From Limihaloglobus sulfuriphilus (lineage in GTDB: Bacteria > Planctomycetota > Phycisphaerae > Sedimentisphaerales > Sedimentisphaeraceae), in the NCBI RefSeq assembly GCF_001999965.1, contig NZ_CP019646.1:434001-498000 (forward strand): DNA of 64,000 nt, in the 5' to 3' direction. Position numbers and translations under genes: made by a program. Positions 8,763 to 17,060 of the stretch are shown here, piece after piece. The notes beneath the pieces are model-generated. The model was not told the DNA's origin. It saw only the letters and a program-made list of their open reading frames with translations, and ran no database searches. Position 1 is the first letter of the stretch. Every line of letters starts with the position of its first letter.

Positions 8763-9506
8763 CTATTTTATTATCCAGTTGAGTAGATTTTTAACAAAAT
8801 TCACGTATTTTTCACCAACCTGAATTTCGTCTCCGCCGGGCGCACAGGCGTCAATACGCTTCTGTCCCCAATCTACAAAGCCGCCCGCCCAGTGCGGCGC
8901 AAGATCAAACGCCAGAGCAGATGTACGGCCCTTACCAAAGCTGCCCAAAACAAGAGCAGGGGTTGTATCAGACTCGCTGAAAATCACCTCATTATCTTCG
9001 AGATGGGCCCTGTATTGAACCGCCTCGAGAAGAATCTCGGCATCTTTTTTCGATGTAAACCGGTTCAGGCCCGCTACTGCCGGCATCTCACTGTTGAAAT
9101 CAAGTCCCGCCGTAACAGAGCTATGCGATATACACTTGAGAAACCACGGAAACGCGCTGTTGAGCCTGTCATCCTGCCGGGCCATAACTACAGGCAGAAC
9201 ATCCTCTATTGGGGTGTTCACGTATGAACCGAAAAGGGAATTGAAAGATTCCCAGCCGCCAATCATCAGCAGACCCGCTCCGGCCTCAACGCTGTGCCGA
9301 ATTGCCTCAAAAGCACCGGCGTATTCGCTGCAGGCTGGATAGTCACTTAAAATATACGCCGAATAGCCGTCCACTTCCGAAATGGATATCGGAGAAGCGG
9401 AGGGTATATAGTCATAATCTATCCCGCAATGACTCATCACGCCTGCAAGGTAACTCGCCTGCATGTGAAGTTCCGTGTCACCAAGATATAATACTTTTTG
9501 TTTCAT
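8763..9506 (-). CDS. Class I glutamine amidotransferase-like protein (DUF1355/ThuA-like)
   Basis: A 247-residue cytoplasmic protein with a flavodoxin-like start (KVLYLGDTELHMQ) and the motif LLMIGGWESFNSLFGSY near residue 100, as in the 'putative glutamine amidotransferase' DUF1355 family. The usual nucleophilic Cys of true glutaminases is absent at the expected elbow, so amidotransferase activity is doubtful. ThuA-like proteins often occur in carbohydrate-use loci, and this one is directly upstream of phosphofructokinase. I see only a weak ribosome site. Confidence 0.7.
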   Translation of the reverse strand: MKQKVLYLGDTELHMQASYLAGVMSHCGIDYDYIPSASPISISEVDGYSAYILSDYPACSEYAGAFEAIRHSVEAGAGLLMIGGWESFNSLFGSYVNTPIEDVLPVVMARQDDRLNSAFPWFLKCISHSSVTAGLDFNSEMPAVAGLNRFTSKKDAEILLEAVQYRAHLEDNEVIFSESDTTPALVLGSFGKGRTSALAFDLAPHWAGGFVDWGQKRIDACAPGGDEIQVGEKYVNFVKNLLNWIIK

Positions 9507-9632
9507 TATTACATACTCGCGAAATGCTTAATGCAGTTTAGCGGTTCATAAAGTCTGTACCCAAACGAACATCTTGTGTCATAAGGGCATTCTTACACAA
9601 TAAAATCCAAAAATGAAGTAATTGGAATGTGG

Positions 9633-9660
9633 ATTATATTGAAAATAATATATATGTAAA
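9633..9660 (-). promoter_or_regulatory. Probable promoter for the DUF1355-phosphofructokinase unit
   Basis: On the minus strand TTTACA (9660-9655) and TATAAT (9638-9633) are 16 bp apart, giving a leader of roughly 120 nt before the gene at 9506. Confidence 0.45.
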
Positions 9661-9668
9661 CTCTAAAC

Positions 9669-10652
9669 TCAGCCTTTGTACCCGTCAGGCCGGCTGGTAT
9701 GCCATTTCCAGGCGGATTCCACGATTTTTTCAAGCTGAGGCGTCTTCGGTTTCCAGCCAAGTATTTCTCGTGCTTTTGTTGAATCAGATGTCAAAACAGG
9801 AGGATCGCCCGGCCGGCGGGAAGTCTCTGTAACTCTGAAATCTCTGCCGGAGACCCTTTTGACAGCATCTATTACCTGCCGCACACTGTAGCCGGTTCCG
9901 TTGCCGAGATTGTATATCTGCTCGGGGGTCTCATCAAGTCTGTTAAGAGCCAGCAGATGCGCTGAGCAGAGGTCCTCAACATGTATGTAATCACGGATAC
10001 ACGTTCCGTCCTTAGTTTCATAATCAGTGCCGAATATCTTGATGTCATCTCGTTTGCCCATAGCCGCCTGTATTATCAATGGTATCAGATGCGATTCGGG
10101 GCAGTGGTCCTCGCCAAGTGTTGAGCCGCGGCCCGCGCCTGCCGCGTTGAAATAGCGGAGTGCCGCGTAGTTGAGTCGGCCGGTCTGGCTGAGAAATCCG
10201 CACATCTTCTCGACGGCAAGTTTGCTCTCACCATAAGGGTTTATTGGTGTTTTTGATTCATTCTCTGTTATTGGTGTGTTTTCAGGCGTACCGAACACCG
10301 CGGCTGTAGAGCTGAATACGAATTTCTTGATGCCTGCTGTTTCCATGGCGCGAAGCAGAGTTCTGGTGTTGGAGAAGTTGTTTTCGTAATATCTCAGGGG
10401 ATCATTGACAGATTCTCCAACTTCGATAAACGCCGCGAAATGCATTACAGCTTCAATTTCAAAATTCTTGAAGGTTCTCAGCAGGCAGTCATAGTCCGAC
10501 AGGTCACCATAAACGAATTTCGCTTCTTTTACCGGCTCTCTGTGTCCTTTGCTCAGATTGTCGTACACAACCGGTGTGTGGCCCGCAGCTTCGAGCATTG
10601 CAGTCATATTACTGCCGATATATCCGGCCCCGCCGCATACAAGTACATTCAT
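9669..10652 (-). CDS. galE: UDP-glucose 4-epimerase
   Basis: Interconverts UDP-glucose and UDP-galactose using tightly bound NAD. The NAD-binding GGAGYIGS motif is at residues 7-14. The catalytic SSTAAVFG stretch and the Y140/K144 pair in NPYGESK are present, and ALRYFNAAGA is the typical epimerase segment. At 327 residues it is the normal length. It follows a lipoprotein gene by 21 bp on the same strand and may share its promoter. It could supply UDP-galactose for surface polysaccharide or serve galactose catabolism. Confidence 0.93.
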   Translation of the reverse strand: MNVLVCGGAGYIGSNMTAMLEAAGHTPVVYDNLSKGHREPVKEAKFVYGDLSDYDCLLRTFKNFEIEAVMHFAAFIEVGESVNDPLRYYENNFSNTRTLLRAMETAGIKKFVFSSTAAVFGTPENTPITENESKTPINPYGESKLAVEKMCGFLSQTGRLNYAALRYFNAAGAGRGSTLGEDHCPESHLIPLIIQAAMGKRDDIKIFGTDYETKDGTCIRDYIHVEDLCSAHLLALNRLDETPEQIYNLGNGTGYSVRQVIDAVKRVSGRDFRVTETSRRPGDPPVLTSDSTKAREILGWKPKTPQLEKIVESAWKWHTSRPDGYKG

Positions 10653-10673
10653 GGGTATCCGTGTCCTTAAATC

Positions 10674-11228
10674 TTATTTTTCAGTTTTTTCTGCGTTATT
10701 TATCTGTTCTGTGATTCTCGTTTCGAGTGCCTTGTCGCGGCCCAAGTCTATCCAGCTGTATTCGTCTTTAGGGACAAGGGTATTCGTGCCTTTGCCTCGT
10801 TTGCTGTAAAGCATTCCCGTCTGCGATACGCTGTAGGCCTCGCGCCCCGGCATAGAAAGGCGTTTTACATTGCTTATGCAGGAAATCCTGACACCTTTCT
10901 GCTCTTTGGCCAGATCCAGTGAGACCGTTCTGACGAGATTATGGATGTTGGAGTCCAGTTTCGCTGACCCGTCGGCGTTGTCACTTCGCCATAATTCAAA
11001 AAACTGACCGCCTCTCAGCGGCTCAGTGATTATAACGCCCTTGTCAACATCGTATTTGTCAATATTAAAATACATCCGGTTCAGGACATCGCGGCTAAGC
11101 TGCATAGCCTCTTCGACAGTGCAGTTGTGTATAAACGCGGTTTCGGCTGATTCACCTGCGGATTTGGGCCCGCGGCACCCTGCCGTTATAACCACCGCTG
11201 CGGCAAGTATATATATAGTTTTGCGCAT
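10674..11228 (-). CDS. Hypothetical lipoprotein
   Basis: A 184-residue protein with a clear lipoprotein signal: MRKTIYIL, a hydrophobic core and TAGC with C18 as the lipidated residue. The mature part alternates beta strands and short helices and matches no family I recognise. AGGTGA lies just before the ATG and a good promoter lies upstream. It is transcribed towards galE. Confidence 0.75.
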   Translation of the reverse strand: MRKTIYILAAAVVITAGCRGPKSAGESAETAFIHNCTVEEAMQLSRDVLNRMYFNIDKYDVDKGVIITEPLRGGQFFELWRSDNADGSAKLDSNIHNLVRTVSLDLAKEQKGVRISCISNVKRLSMPGREAYSVSQTGMLYSKRGKGTNTLVPKDEYSWIDLGRDKALETRITEQINNAEKTEK

Positions 11229-11272
11229 AAATTCACCTGTATAGAATGGTATTGTTATAATTCTAAGAAATA

Positions 11273-11300
11273 ATTATATGGTTTTGATTTCTGAATACAA
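11273..11300 (-). promoter_or_regulatory. Promoter of the lipoprotein-galE unit
   Basis: On the minus strand TTGTAT (11300-11295), a 16-bp spacer and TATAAT (11278-11273), about 45 bp before the lipoprotein start. Confidence 0.55.
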
Positions 11301-11348
11301 GCGGTATTTGCCCTATACGCCGTGAATCGCCGGCAATGAGATGCCGTT

Positions 11349-12302
11349 TCAGAAATTCCAGGAAACAGTCAGACTGGCGATACTGTCTTTTGCGTGCTGA
11401 TTCTCGTACTGGTCTGTGAAGAATGTCTGGGAGTATTTAATGTCGAAGTCCTTTATGTTTATGACGATACCCAACTGGGCCTGGGCAGTGAGGGGTTCTT
11501 CTTTGAGGCCGGTTAGAAACCTGTTATGCTCGACACCTCTGCCGGAAATTCTGCCGAATAGATATGACGAGCTCTTAGATGTCGCGGCCGTGCCGTCTAT
11601 CGGCAGCCGATACCTGCCCGGCCCCAGCTCGCCCGGTTTGATGATTCCAAGCCGCATAAGCATTCCCGCCTCGGCATGTCTGAACACAGAGCCGACGGTA
11701 AGCCCGTAATCAGCGAGAATATCAAAGTCGTAACCAAAGAGTTCATAAGCATCTGTGAGCTTTTGCCGGATATAATAGTCGAGATTTATAGCGAATTCAT
11801 CTGAAAGCTGCTCGTCCCAGCCTATCGGCTTCGGGGAGCCGGTGATTTCATGAACAGGTTTCTGTATGGATTCGCCCAGAGCTGACGGGCCTATTACACC
11901 CATATTCAGCTCGATATATTCGAGTTTTTCTGAGTTTGAGCGGACATTAAAAAAACCGCCGTAGAGCCAGGCATTATACTTCATATCAGGCGTAGGCCGC
12001 ATGTTCGGCATGTCAATATAGTCGGGGGTATATAGGTCTTGGGCAATATAAACTCCCGACTCTCTGAGAGGCTCGGCTCCAGAGGCGAATGCCCAGCCGC
12101 CGAAGTAATCCAGCAATTGCCAGTCAGGCGTTTTCGTTACCCATGCCAGTTTGAAACCATTGGTATAATGCCGGTCGGTATTGTGGTTGGGCTTTAGGAT
12201 TTTGCTGTCATTCTGGAGATAAAGGTTGAGTGATTCCCCTGCGGCGGGAAATACGCTCATAAACACAATTATCGCTGTCAGTATAGCTTTTGTTTTTATC
12301 AT
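11349..12302 (-). CDS. LpxR-like (DUF2219) outer-membrane lipid A deacylase family protein
   Basis: Predicted outer-membrane beta-barrel. After a signal peptide (MIKTKAILTAIIVFMSVFPA) the mature chain begins SLNLYLQND, followed by the DRHYTNGFKLAW stretch typical of LpxR/DUF2219 proteins. The protein ends in a strand finishing with Phe, as outer-membrane barrels do. LpxR removes the 3'-acyloxyacyl group of lipid A; whether this member does so is inferred. The start at 12302 puts the signal peptide at the N-terminus; an in-frame ATG at 12359 would add 19 residues, and neither has a clear ribosome site. It lies just downstream of the MetF fusion gene. Confidence 0.75.
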   Translation of the reverse strand: MIKTKAILTAIIVFMSVFPAAGESLNLYLQNDSKILKPNHNTDRHYTNGFKLAWVTKTPDWQLLDYFGGWAFASGAEPLRESGVYIAQDLYTPDYIDMPNMRPTPDMKYNAWLYGGFFNVRSNSEKLEYIELNMGVIGPSALGESIQKPVHEITGSPKPIGWDEQLSDEFAINLDYYIRQKLTDAYELFGYDFDILADYGLTVGSVFRHAEAGMLMRLGIIKPGELGPGRYRLPIDGTAATSKSSSYLFGRISGRGVEHNRFLTGLKEEPLTAQAQLGIVINIKDFDIKYSQTFFTDQYENQHAKDSIASLTVSWNF

Positions 12303-12368
12303 TCGGTGTTTGTTTGCTGTATTTGAATTCCAGGTTTTAATTTTGACATTCACGGACATCTATGCGGC

Positions 12369-14816
12369 TTATTTAACCGCCTTTCTATTATTAGAGCAGA
12401 ACTCGCCCATCAGTTTCATCGCTTCGTTGAGGTTTTCAGAGTCTCCGTCAATTTTCGCGAATGCCTCTACGAGTTTCACCAGCTCAGGATCAGCGGGCTT
12501 AAGCCCAAATTTGTGAGACGGGTTCACTATGCCCGCGTCCAGTCCGTACCGCATAGCCACTTCAACATAAGCACGGGCAACACCGATTTTTCTGCCCGGC
12601 AGGTCTCGCACAGAGTTGGTAACTCCCAGAGAGCAGTGGCAGTCTTTCATCTGCGGATGCGTTTTAATCCGCTTGATGGTCTCGAATGCCCTGTATGTAA
12701 AGCCGCTTTGGCCCGGCATCATCGGCATATCTATCGCCAGCGGGAATACTGTTGTATCGAAGAAAATATCATCCGGCTTGAATCCGTAGCGGTTCACGGC
12801 GGCATCGAAAATCTTTTCTGCTATCTTGAAGAGCTCTCCGATCGGGTCATCACTGGTCACCTGTTTCTCATCCGCAACCAGCAGGCCGATAAACTTGAAT
12901 TTGTAATCCTTTTTCAGCGGCATAATCTCGTCAATAGTGTGTTCCTTTATTGAGTTGATCAGCGGCACGCCCACTTTCTGCTTCGTGTTGTACCATTCAG
13001 CCAGCCCCGCCTTTAGAACATTATCATCGCTGCTGTCGATACATGCCGGCACTCCGTGGCTCCATTTGCGAACGAGACGGACGTACTTTTTCATAAGCTC
13101 GGCTGTCAGCTGCGGGTCATCTTCCCCGAAAGCGTCAAGGTTGATCGCGATGTAGTCGGCGCCGTCTCGTGCCTGCTGGTCAATCAGAGAATGAATGTAC
13201 TCAAGCTCGCGGCTGTTGGCGGTATCCCAGTTATCCAGCTTGTGAAGGGCTTTCATTACCTCGCCGGTATTGGGGATAGAAGCGTGCACCATTTCGCCTA
13301 TGTTTATTATCGGGCATTTCACTGTATGATCCTTTGACAAAATATAATTAACAATTGAAGCGCTGTGTTCCAGCTCGGGCATTCGCGGCTTGTTTGACCT
13401 GGCCCTGAGTTTTTCCAGTCCGCCCTCGGTGGCAGCCGCGGCTTTGTAAATATATTCGCCAATACAAATTCTGTCAAGGTTATTGCAGCAGTATCCGTCT
13501 TCTGTGCTGTCGCCGCAGGGTGCGTTGTCGAGACCTTTTTCGCAGCCGCCGATGGTGCAGTAGCTGAAGTTCTCGGGCAGGTAGCAGTCGCCGCATTCCT
13601 CGCATTCAAAAAGCCAGTACTTTATCGGCTTTTCAATTCCGTTGAAAGCGGAATAACAGAAGCCCTTGGCCTTGTCCATTCCGCAGACTTGCATGGTTGA
13701 TTTGAGGCACTTTCCAACTGTAGATTCGGGGTTGATTATATGCTCGTGCATGAAATCAAAGTTTTTCTGGCGGAATTTACGTTTGGGCTTTGACAGCTGG
13801 ACTTTCTCGCCTGTTTCGTAGTAGAGGTACCAGCTTTTCTTGGCCGGCCAGCAGAGGTTATCTTTGTAAGCCTCCCAGCTCTCGCCAATCTCCGCCGCAC
13901 GTTTTAGTATCTTGATGAACGTCTGATAGTCTTCTACTCCGCCAAGATCAATTCCCGCGGCTCCGATTGATTTGTACATGGCAACCTGCTGGGCAGCGCG
14001 TTCAATGTGGTCTTCGACTGATTCACTGATGATTTTCTTGAAGAATTCGTCGCTGACAAAACAGCCCGGCAGTTTTCTATCGTGCATAAGACGCGGCGCA
14101 GGAGTAAGAGTGCTCAGGAAATACACGTTGCCCAGCACCGGGGTATCGAGGTTTTCGTCTTTGAGATACCGCATAAGCTCGGCGGATTTTCGCCAGTCCC
14201 AGCCGACCTGCGTAATCAGGAATTCTGCCCCTGCGCGGATTTTCTTTTCCATCTTGAAATACTGCTGCATCTGTGAGGCTTCTGTGTATTTAAACGGAGA
14301 GACTGCCGCGCCGGCAAAAAACGTGTTAACCTTCTCCAGGCCGTCGGGTTTGGCTTTGATGTATGATTCGTTGTTCAGCTCACGCATCTTGTTCAGCAGG
14401 CCGATAGATTCCAGGTCAAAAACGCCCTGAGCGACGGTCGGTTTGTCGCCGGTAAGGGCCAGTATGCTCTCAATGCCGCTGGCACGGTAGCCGTAGAGCC
14501 GGCTGACCAGGGCATCGGAGTTGTAGTCTTTACAGCTCAGGTGCGGAATGAAATCCAGCTCCCCCAGCAAATCGTTCTGGCGAAGATGTGCCAGGATAAC
14601 ATCGGGGTCGATGTTCGCAACGCCGCCGGGGCTTTGAGGGTTGGTGATGCCGACATAGTCGAATTCGTCCGGGATATCAAGCCCGTTGGAGTTTCTGAAT
14701 GCCTCCATGAATTTGTTTATAGGTGCGAGATTGCAGTTGGGGCCGCTGCATAACTCAGTGACAATAACAAACTTATCTCTCGTTTTGAGTGCCTGGCTAA
14801 GTCTCTTGCCGCTCAT
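12369..14816 (-). CDS. Fusion of methylenetetrahydrofolate reductase, MTHFR C-terminal Cys domain and methyl-THF methyltransferase
   Basis: An 815-residue cytoplasmic protein with three joined modules. Residues 1-310 are a MetF TIM barrel (VTELCSGPNC, LALTGDKP, ITQVGWD), which reduces 5,10-methylene-THF to methyl-THF. Residues 365-455 are Cys-rich (C405, C408, C411, C420, C425, C434, C443, C444) and match the MTHFR C-terminal domain known as MetV in acetogens, an Fe-S partner. Residues 500-790 resemble the pterin-binding methyltransferases AcsE and MetH (INIGEMVHASI, DYIAINLDAFGED, ACIDSSDDNVLKAG, PLINSIK), which move the methyl group from methyl-THF to a corrinoid protein. One chain could therefore make and hand on the methyl group. 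No corrinoid-binding protein is visible in the window. Confidence 0.85.
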   Translation of the reverse strand: MSGKRLSQALKTRDKFVIVTELCSGPNCNLAPINKFMEAFRNSNGLDIPDEFDYVGITNPQSPGGVANIDPDVILAHLRQNDLLGELDFIPHLSCKDYNSDALVSRLYGYRASGIESILALTGDKPTVAQGVFDLESIGLLNKMRELNNESYIKAKPDGLEKVNTFFAGAAVSPFKYTEASQMQQYFKMEKKIRAGAEFLITQVGWDWRKSAELMRYLKDENLDTPVLGNVYFLSTLTPAPRLMHDRKLPGCFVSDEFFKKIISESVEDHIERAAQQVAMYKSIGAAGIDLGGVEDYQTFIKILKRAAEIGESWEAYKDNLCWPAKKSWYLYYETGEKVQLSKPKRKFRQKNFDFMHEHIINPESTVGKCLKSTMQVCGMDKAKGFCYSAFNGIEKPIKYWLFECEECGDCYLPENFSYCTIGGCEKGLDNAPCGDSTEDGYCCNNLDRICIGEYIYKAAAATEGGLEKLRARSNKPRMPELEHSASIVNYILSKDHTVKCPIINIGEMVHASIPNTGEVMKALHKLDNWDTANSRELEYIHSLIDQQARDGADYIAINLDAFGEDDPQLTAELMKKYVRLVRKWSHGVPACIDSSDDNVLKAGLAEWYNTKQKVGVPLINSIKEHTIDEIMPLKKDYKFKFIGLLVADEKQVTSDDPIGELFKIAEKIFDAAVNRYGFKPDDIFFDTTVFPLAIDMPMMPGQSGFTYRAFETIKRIKTHPQMKDCHCSLGVTNSVRDLPGRKIGVARAYVEVAMRYGLDAGIVNPSHKFGLKPADPELVKLVEAFAKIDGDSENLNEAMKLMGEFCSNNRKAVK

Positions 14817-14838
14817 CTGTAAACTCCATATTCTACAG
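14817..14838 (-). promoter_or_regulatory. Hairpin enclosing the ribosome site of the MetF fusion gene
   Basis: On the minus strand CTGTA (14838-14834) pairs with TACAG (14821-14817), with the stem ending directly against the ATG. GGAG, 7 nt from the start codon, sits in the loop. The stem is only 5 bp, so control of translation is possible but not established. Confidence 0.4.
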
Positions 14839-15158
14839 GATCATTGATAGAAGCGAAAAACTTTGAATAATACGCTTCTGTTAAGTTTAAAACCAAAAAA
14901 ATAGCCTAAAACAGCGGAAAAATCAATATAAATCGCAAAACAGCAGAATATTGCCTAAATATGACGCTTTTGATATATTTTGTATAAATCGAAGGGGTTT
15001 ACTCTCAACTCTTTATTCACAAAGAGATTATCAGTGCATCGCGAGTAACAGTGCGTTTGCCGTTCTAAAGTATGGCGGCAAGCGCCGGCGCGACACCGCT
15101 TATAAAACCGATGTAGCCCAAAACGCTGCTTAAACGGGAAAAAGCGGTGCCCCCTGTA

Positions 15159-15180
15159 GAGAGAATTCACGAATTCTCTC
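15159..15180. repeat. 22-bp palindrome, copy 1
   Basis: GAGAGAATTC and GAATTCTCTC form perfect 10-bp arms around AC. The pattern GAGnnAATTCnnGAATTnnCTC is shared with copy 2, 117 bp away. It could be an operator or a repetitive extragenic palindrome. Confidence 0.7.
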
Positions 15181-15275
15181 AAAAAGGTAATGTCCGAAAC
15201 AACATTAAAATAACCAGAACCGGTCATAAACCGTTATTGGGTTTTATTCTGCGTACAGATGGGCATAAGCGTCTG

Positions 15276-15297
15276 GAGCAAATTCGTGAATTTGCTC
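15276..15297. repeat. 22-bp palindrome, copy 2
   Basis: GAGCAAATTC and GAATTTGCTC form perfect 10-bp arms around GT. The arms differ from copy 1 by compensating changes, so symmetry rather than exact sequence is kept. Confidence 0.7.
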
Positions 15298-15403
15298 TAC
15301 AAAAGCTTAAACACCGCGTCGATGTTGTCGGCTCTCTCCAAAATCGTCGGCAGGTGTAATGCCGCTTGCAAAAGGCAGGCTCGCAGGTTAAAATTATCGA
15401 ATC

Positions 15404-16486
15404 ATGACATCTGATATAAAAAATGACATTGTCTTTTACCGTATGAACGGCATCACAGGCACACTCCGCAGCTGTGCAGCGGACACACTGGTTATCGAGC
15501 CGGAGGGAGCCGCCGCCAAAGCAAGCGTGTTTTTTATACACGGGCTTGCTGAGAACTGCTGCCGGCATATACAATTCGCGGTAGAGCTCGCGAAAAACGG
15601 GTATCAAGCTGTATTGTTCGATCTGCCCGGCCACGGCTGGGACAGCGGAGACGCCCGTGACCTGCTATGGCTGGCGCAGGGCTGCATCGCTGTTGATGAG
15701 CCGCAGGATCTGGCGGTTTTCCTCAAGATTTACGCGGCGCAGTACCGCGCCGCGGCAGAGTCAGTAATGCGGCAGAACTATCAGAAACTCAAGCGGCTGA
15801 GCATGGAGGATAACCTTCAGTTTGTCCGCAATATCATTGAGTCTCACCGGCAGGGCGGCGCAGATCAGCCGTATTTTATCGCCGGCCACAGCATGGGAGG
15901 GCTGCTCGCGGCAGAGACCGCACGTCGGATAGCAATTCAGGGCGACGATGCTTTGAAGGGGGTTCTCCTGCTTAGCCCGGCGATTCGGGCTGTAAACCCG
16001 CCGCACAGTTCCGGCTTCACCAGGTTTATTGAAAATGCCGCGTGGAAAATGAAGCCGTGCCGCGGCATGTGCCGGTTTCTAACCGTGCTGACCAGACTTT
16101 CACGTGTAAAAATGGATATCCGCTGGTCTTTCAGTCATTTAAGCGATCTGGAGTTTGAGCCCGATGTTCAGGCGGCAGACCCTCTGCTGCGTAAAGACCT
16201 GCCGGCGGCGTATCTATTGGCAATATATGAATTGATGCAGGATTTTCGAAAATACTCGGATTCTTATCCAAGGGATATCGCACTCTTCGCGGCACTCGAC
16301 GATAAACTTGTCAATGGGCAGGAGGCGGCTGACTTCGGCAAAAAAGTCCAGAAAAATCGCGGCGAAAAAGTGAACATGGTTTTTCAATATCCAGATTTCT
16401 GGCCGCATGAACTGCTTCGTTCGTCAAAAAAGGCTGAAATAACGTCTCATGTTCTTGATTTTCTGCGTCAGCATTGTAATGCATAA
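15404..16486 (+). CDS. Alpha/beta hydrolase, lysophospholipase/monoacylglycerol lipase-like
   Basis: A 360-residue serine hydrolase. The oxyanion region FFIHGLAE is near residue 44, FDLPGHGWDSG near 72, and the nucleophile elbow is GHSMGG with S163. The Asp is likely in ALDDKLV and the His in WPHELL near the C-terminus. This order fits the Hydrolase_4 group, which includes lysophospholipases and monoglyceride lipases. No signal peptide is seen. It stands alone between a long gap and the arsenic island. Confidence 0.8.
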   Translation: MTSDIKNDIVFYRMNGITGTLRSCAADTLVIEPEGAAAKASVFFIHGLAENCCRHIQFAVELAKNGYQAVLFDLPGHGWDSGDARDLLWLAQGCIAVDEPQDLAVFLKIYAAQYRAAAESVMRQNYQKLKRLSMEDNLQFVRNIIESHRQGGADQPYFIAGHSMGGLLAAETARRIAIQGDDALKGVLLLSPAIRAVNPPHSSGFTRFIENAAWKMKPCRGMCRFLTVLTRLSRVKMDIRWSFSHLSDLEFEPDVQAADPLLRKDLPAAYLLAIYELMQDFRKYSDSYPRDIALFAALDDKLVNGQEAADFGKKVQKNRGEKVNMVFQYPDFWPHELLRSSKKAEITSHVLDFLRQHCNA

Positions 16487-16588
16487 ACAGCCGCAGACCG
16501 GTAATCAGATTTTTTTATATTATTAGTCACTGTAAGATAAGAAGTTAAAAAAAACATGCAAAATTTTTCACCAAAAATAATAAATATA

Positions 16589-16617
16589 TTGACTGAGTAA
16601 CGCTATGTGAGTATTAT
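16589..16617 (+). promoter_or_regulatory. Promoter of the arsenic operon
   Basis: TTGACT (16589-16594), a 17-bp spacer and TATTAT (16612-16617), 28 bp before the arsR start. The repeated TATGTGAGTAT motif overlaps the spacer and -10 box, so a repressor there would block polymerase. Confidence 0.75.
16604..16614 (+). promoter_or_regulatory. Putative ArsR operator, site 1
   Basis: TATGTGAGTAT overlaps the arsR -10 region. The identical 11-mer recurs at 16990, before the second gene. Confidence 0.5.
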
Positions 16618-16645
16618 GTGTTATATTAACATAAAGGAAAATACT

Positions 16646-16975
16646 ATGGACACAGCAAAAATGCAGATATATCAGTTGAAGGCCCAGATTATTCAGGCCG
16701 CGGCGCATCCTATCAGGCTGGCTGTCATTGAATACCTTGCCGACGGGGAGCAGTGCGTATGTGATATCGTGGACTATGTCGGCGCTCAAAGGTCCAACGT
16801 GTCAAGGCATTTATCTGTCATGCTCCGTGCCGGCGTTTTAGACTGCCGTAAAGATGGGCTCAAAATGATGTATTCGCTCAAGACACCGTGTATTGTCAAG
16901 TTCCTCAGCTGCGTAGAGCAGGCATTGAAAGAGCGGATTGAAGGGCAGGCTGCTATTTTGAGTAAAATGGAATAA
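16646..16975 (+). CDS. arsR: ArsR-family arsenic-responsive repressor
   Basis: A 109-residue winged-helix repressor. The HTH spans about residues 44-62 (VGAQRSNVSRHLSVML). The Cys pair C37 and C39 (QCVCDIV) sits at the start of the DNA-recognition region as in E. coli ArsR, where arsenite binding to such thiols releases DNA. The third Cys of the E. coli site is not at the same place; C67 may substitute. It is the first gene of the island, with a strong promoter and AAAGGAAA 5 nt before the start at 16646. Confidence 0.88.
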   Translation: MDTAKMQIYQLKAQIIQAAAHPIRLAVIEYLADGEQCVCDIVDYVGAQRSNVSRHLSVMLRAGVLDCRKDGLKMMYSLKTPCIVKFLSCVEQALKERIEGQAAILSKME

Positions 16976-16989
16976 TTTTTTTAAAGATA

Positions 16990-17000
16990 TATGTGAGTAT
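16990..17000 (+). promoter_or_regulatory. Putative ArsR operator, site 2
   Basis: A second exact TATGTGAGTAT between arsR and the permease gene, suggesting an additional regulated start site there. Confidence 0.45.
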
Positions 17001-17060
17001 ATGATTGTATAGTATTGCAGTCAAAAAACTGAAATTCATTTTTTGGGAGAAACACAACTA

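Larger units (their letters stand above)
14839..15403. other. Long non-coding gap with hairpin and paired palindromes
   Basis: No convincing gene is seen between the MetF fusion and the divergent hydrolase. The part nearest MetF has a perfect 7-bp hairpin (AGAAGCG at 14849, CGCTTCT at 14873) in its presumed leader. The rest holds the two 22-bp palindromes listed separately. A 70-codon open stretch (15147-15359) spans both palindromes but lacks family resemblance or a ribosome site. Confidence 0.5.

Noticed and set aside
15147-15359. 70-codon open frame across the twin palindromes
   Set aside because: GTG start without ribosome site, no family resemblance, and the sequence is dominated by the palindromes.
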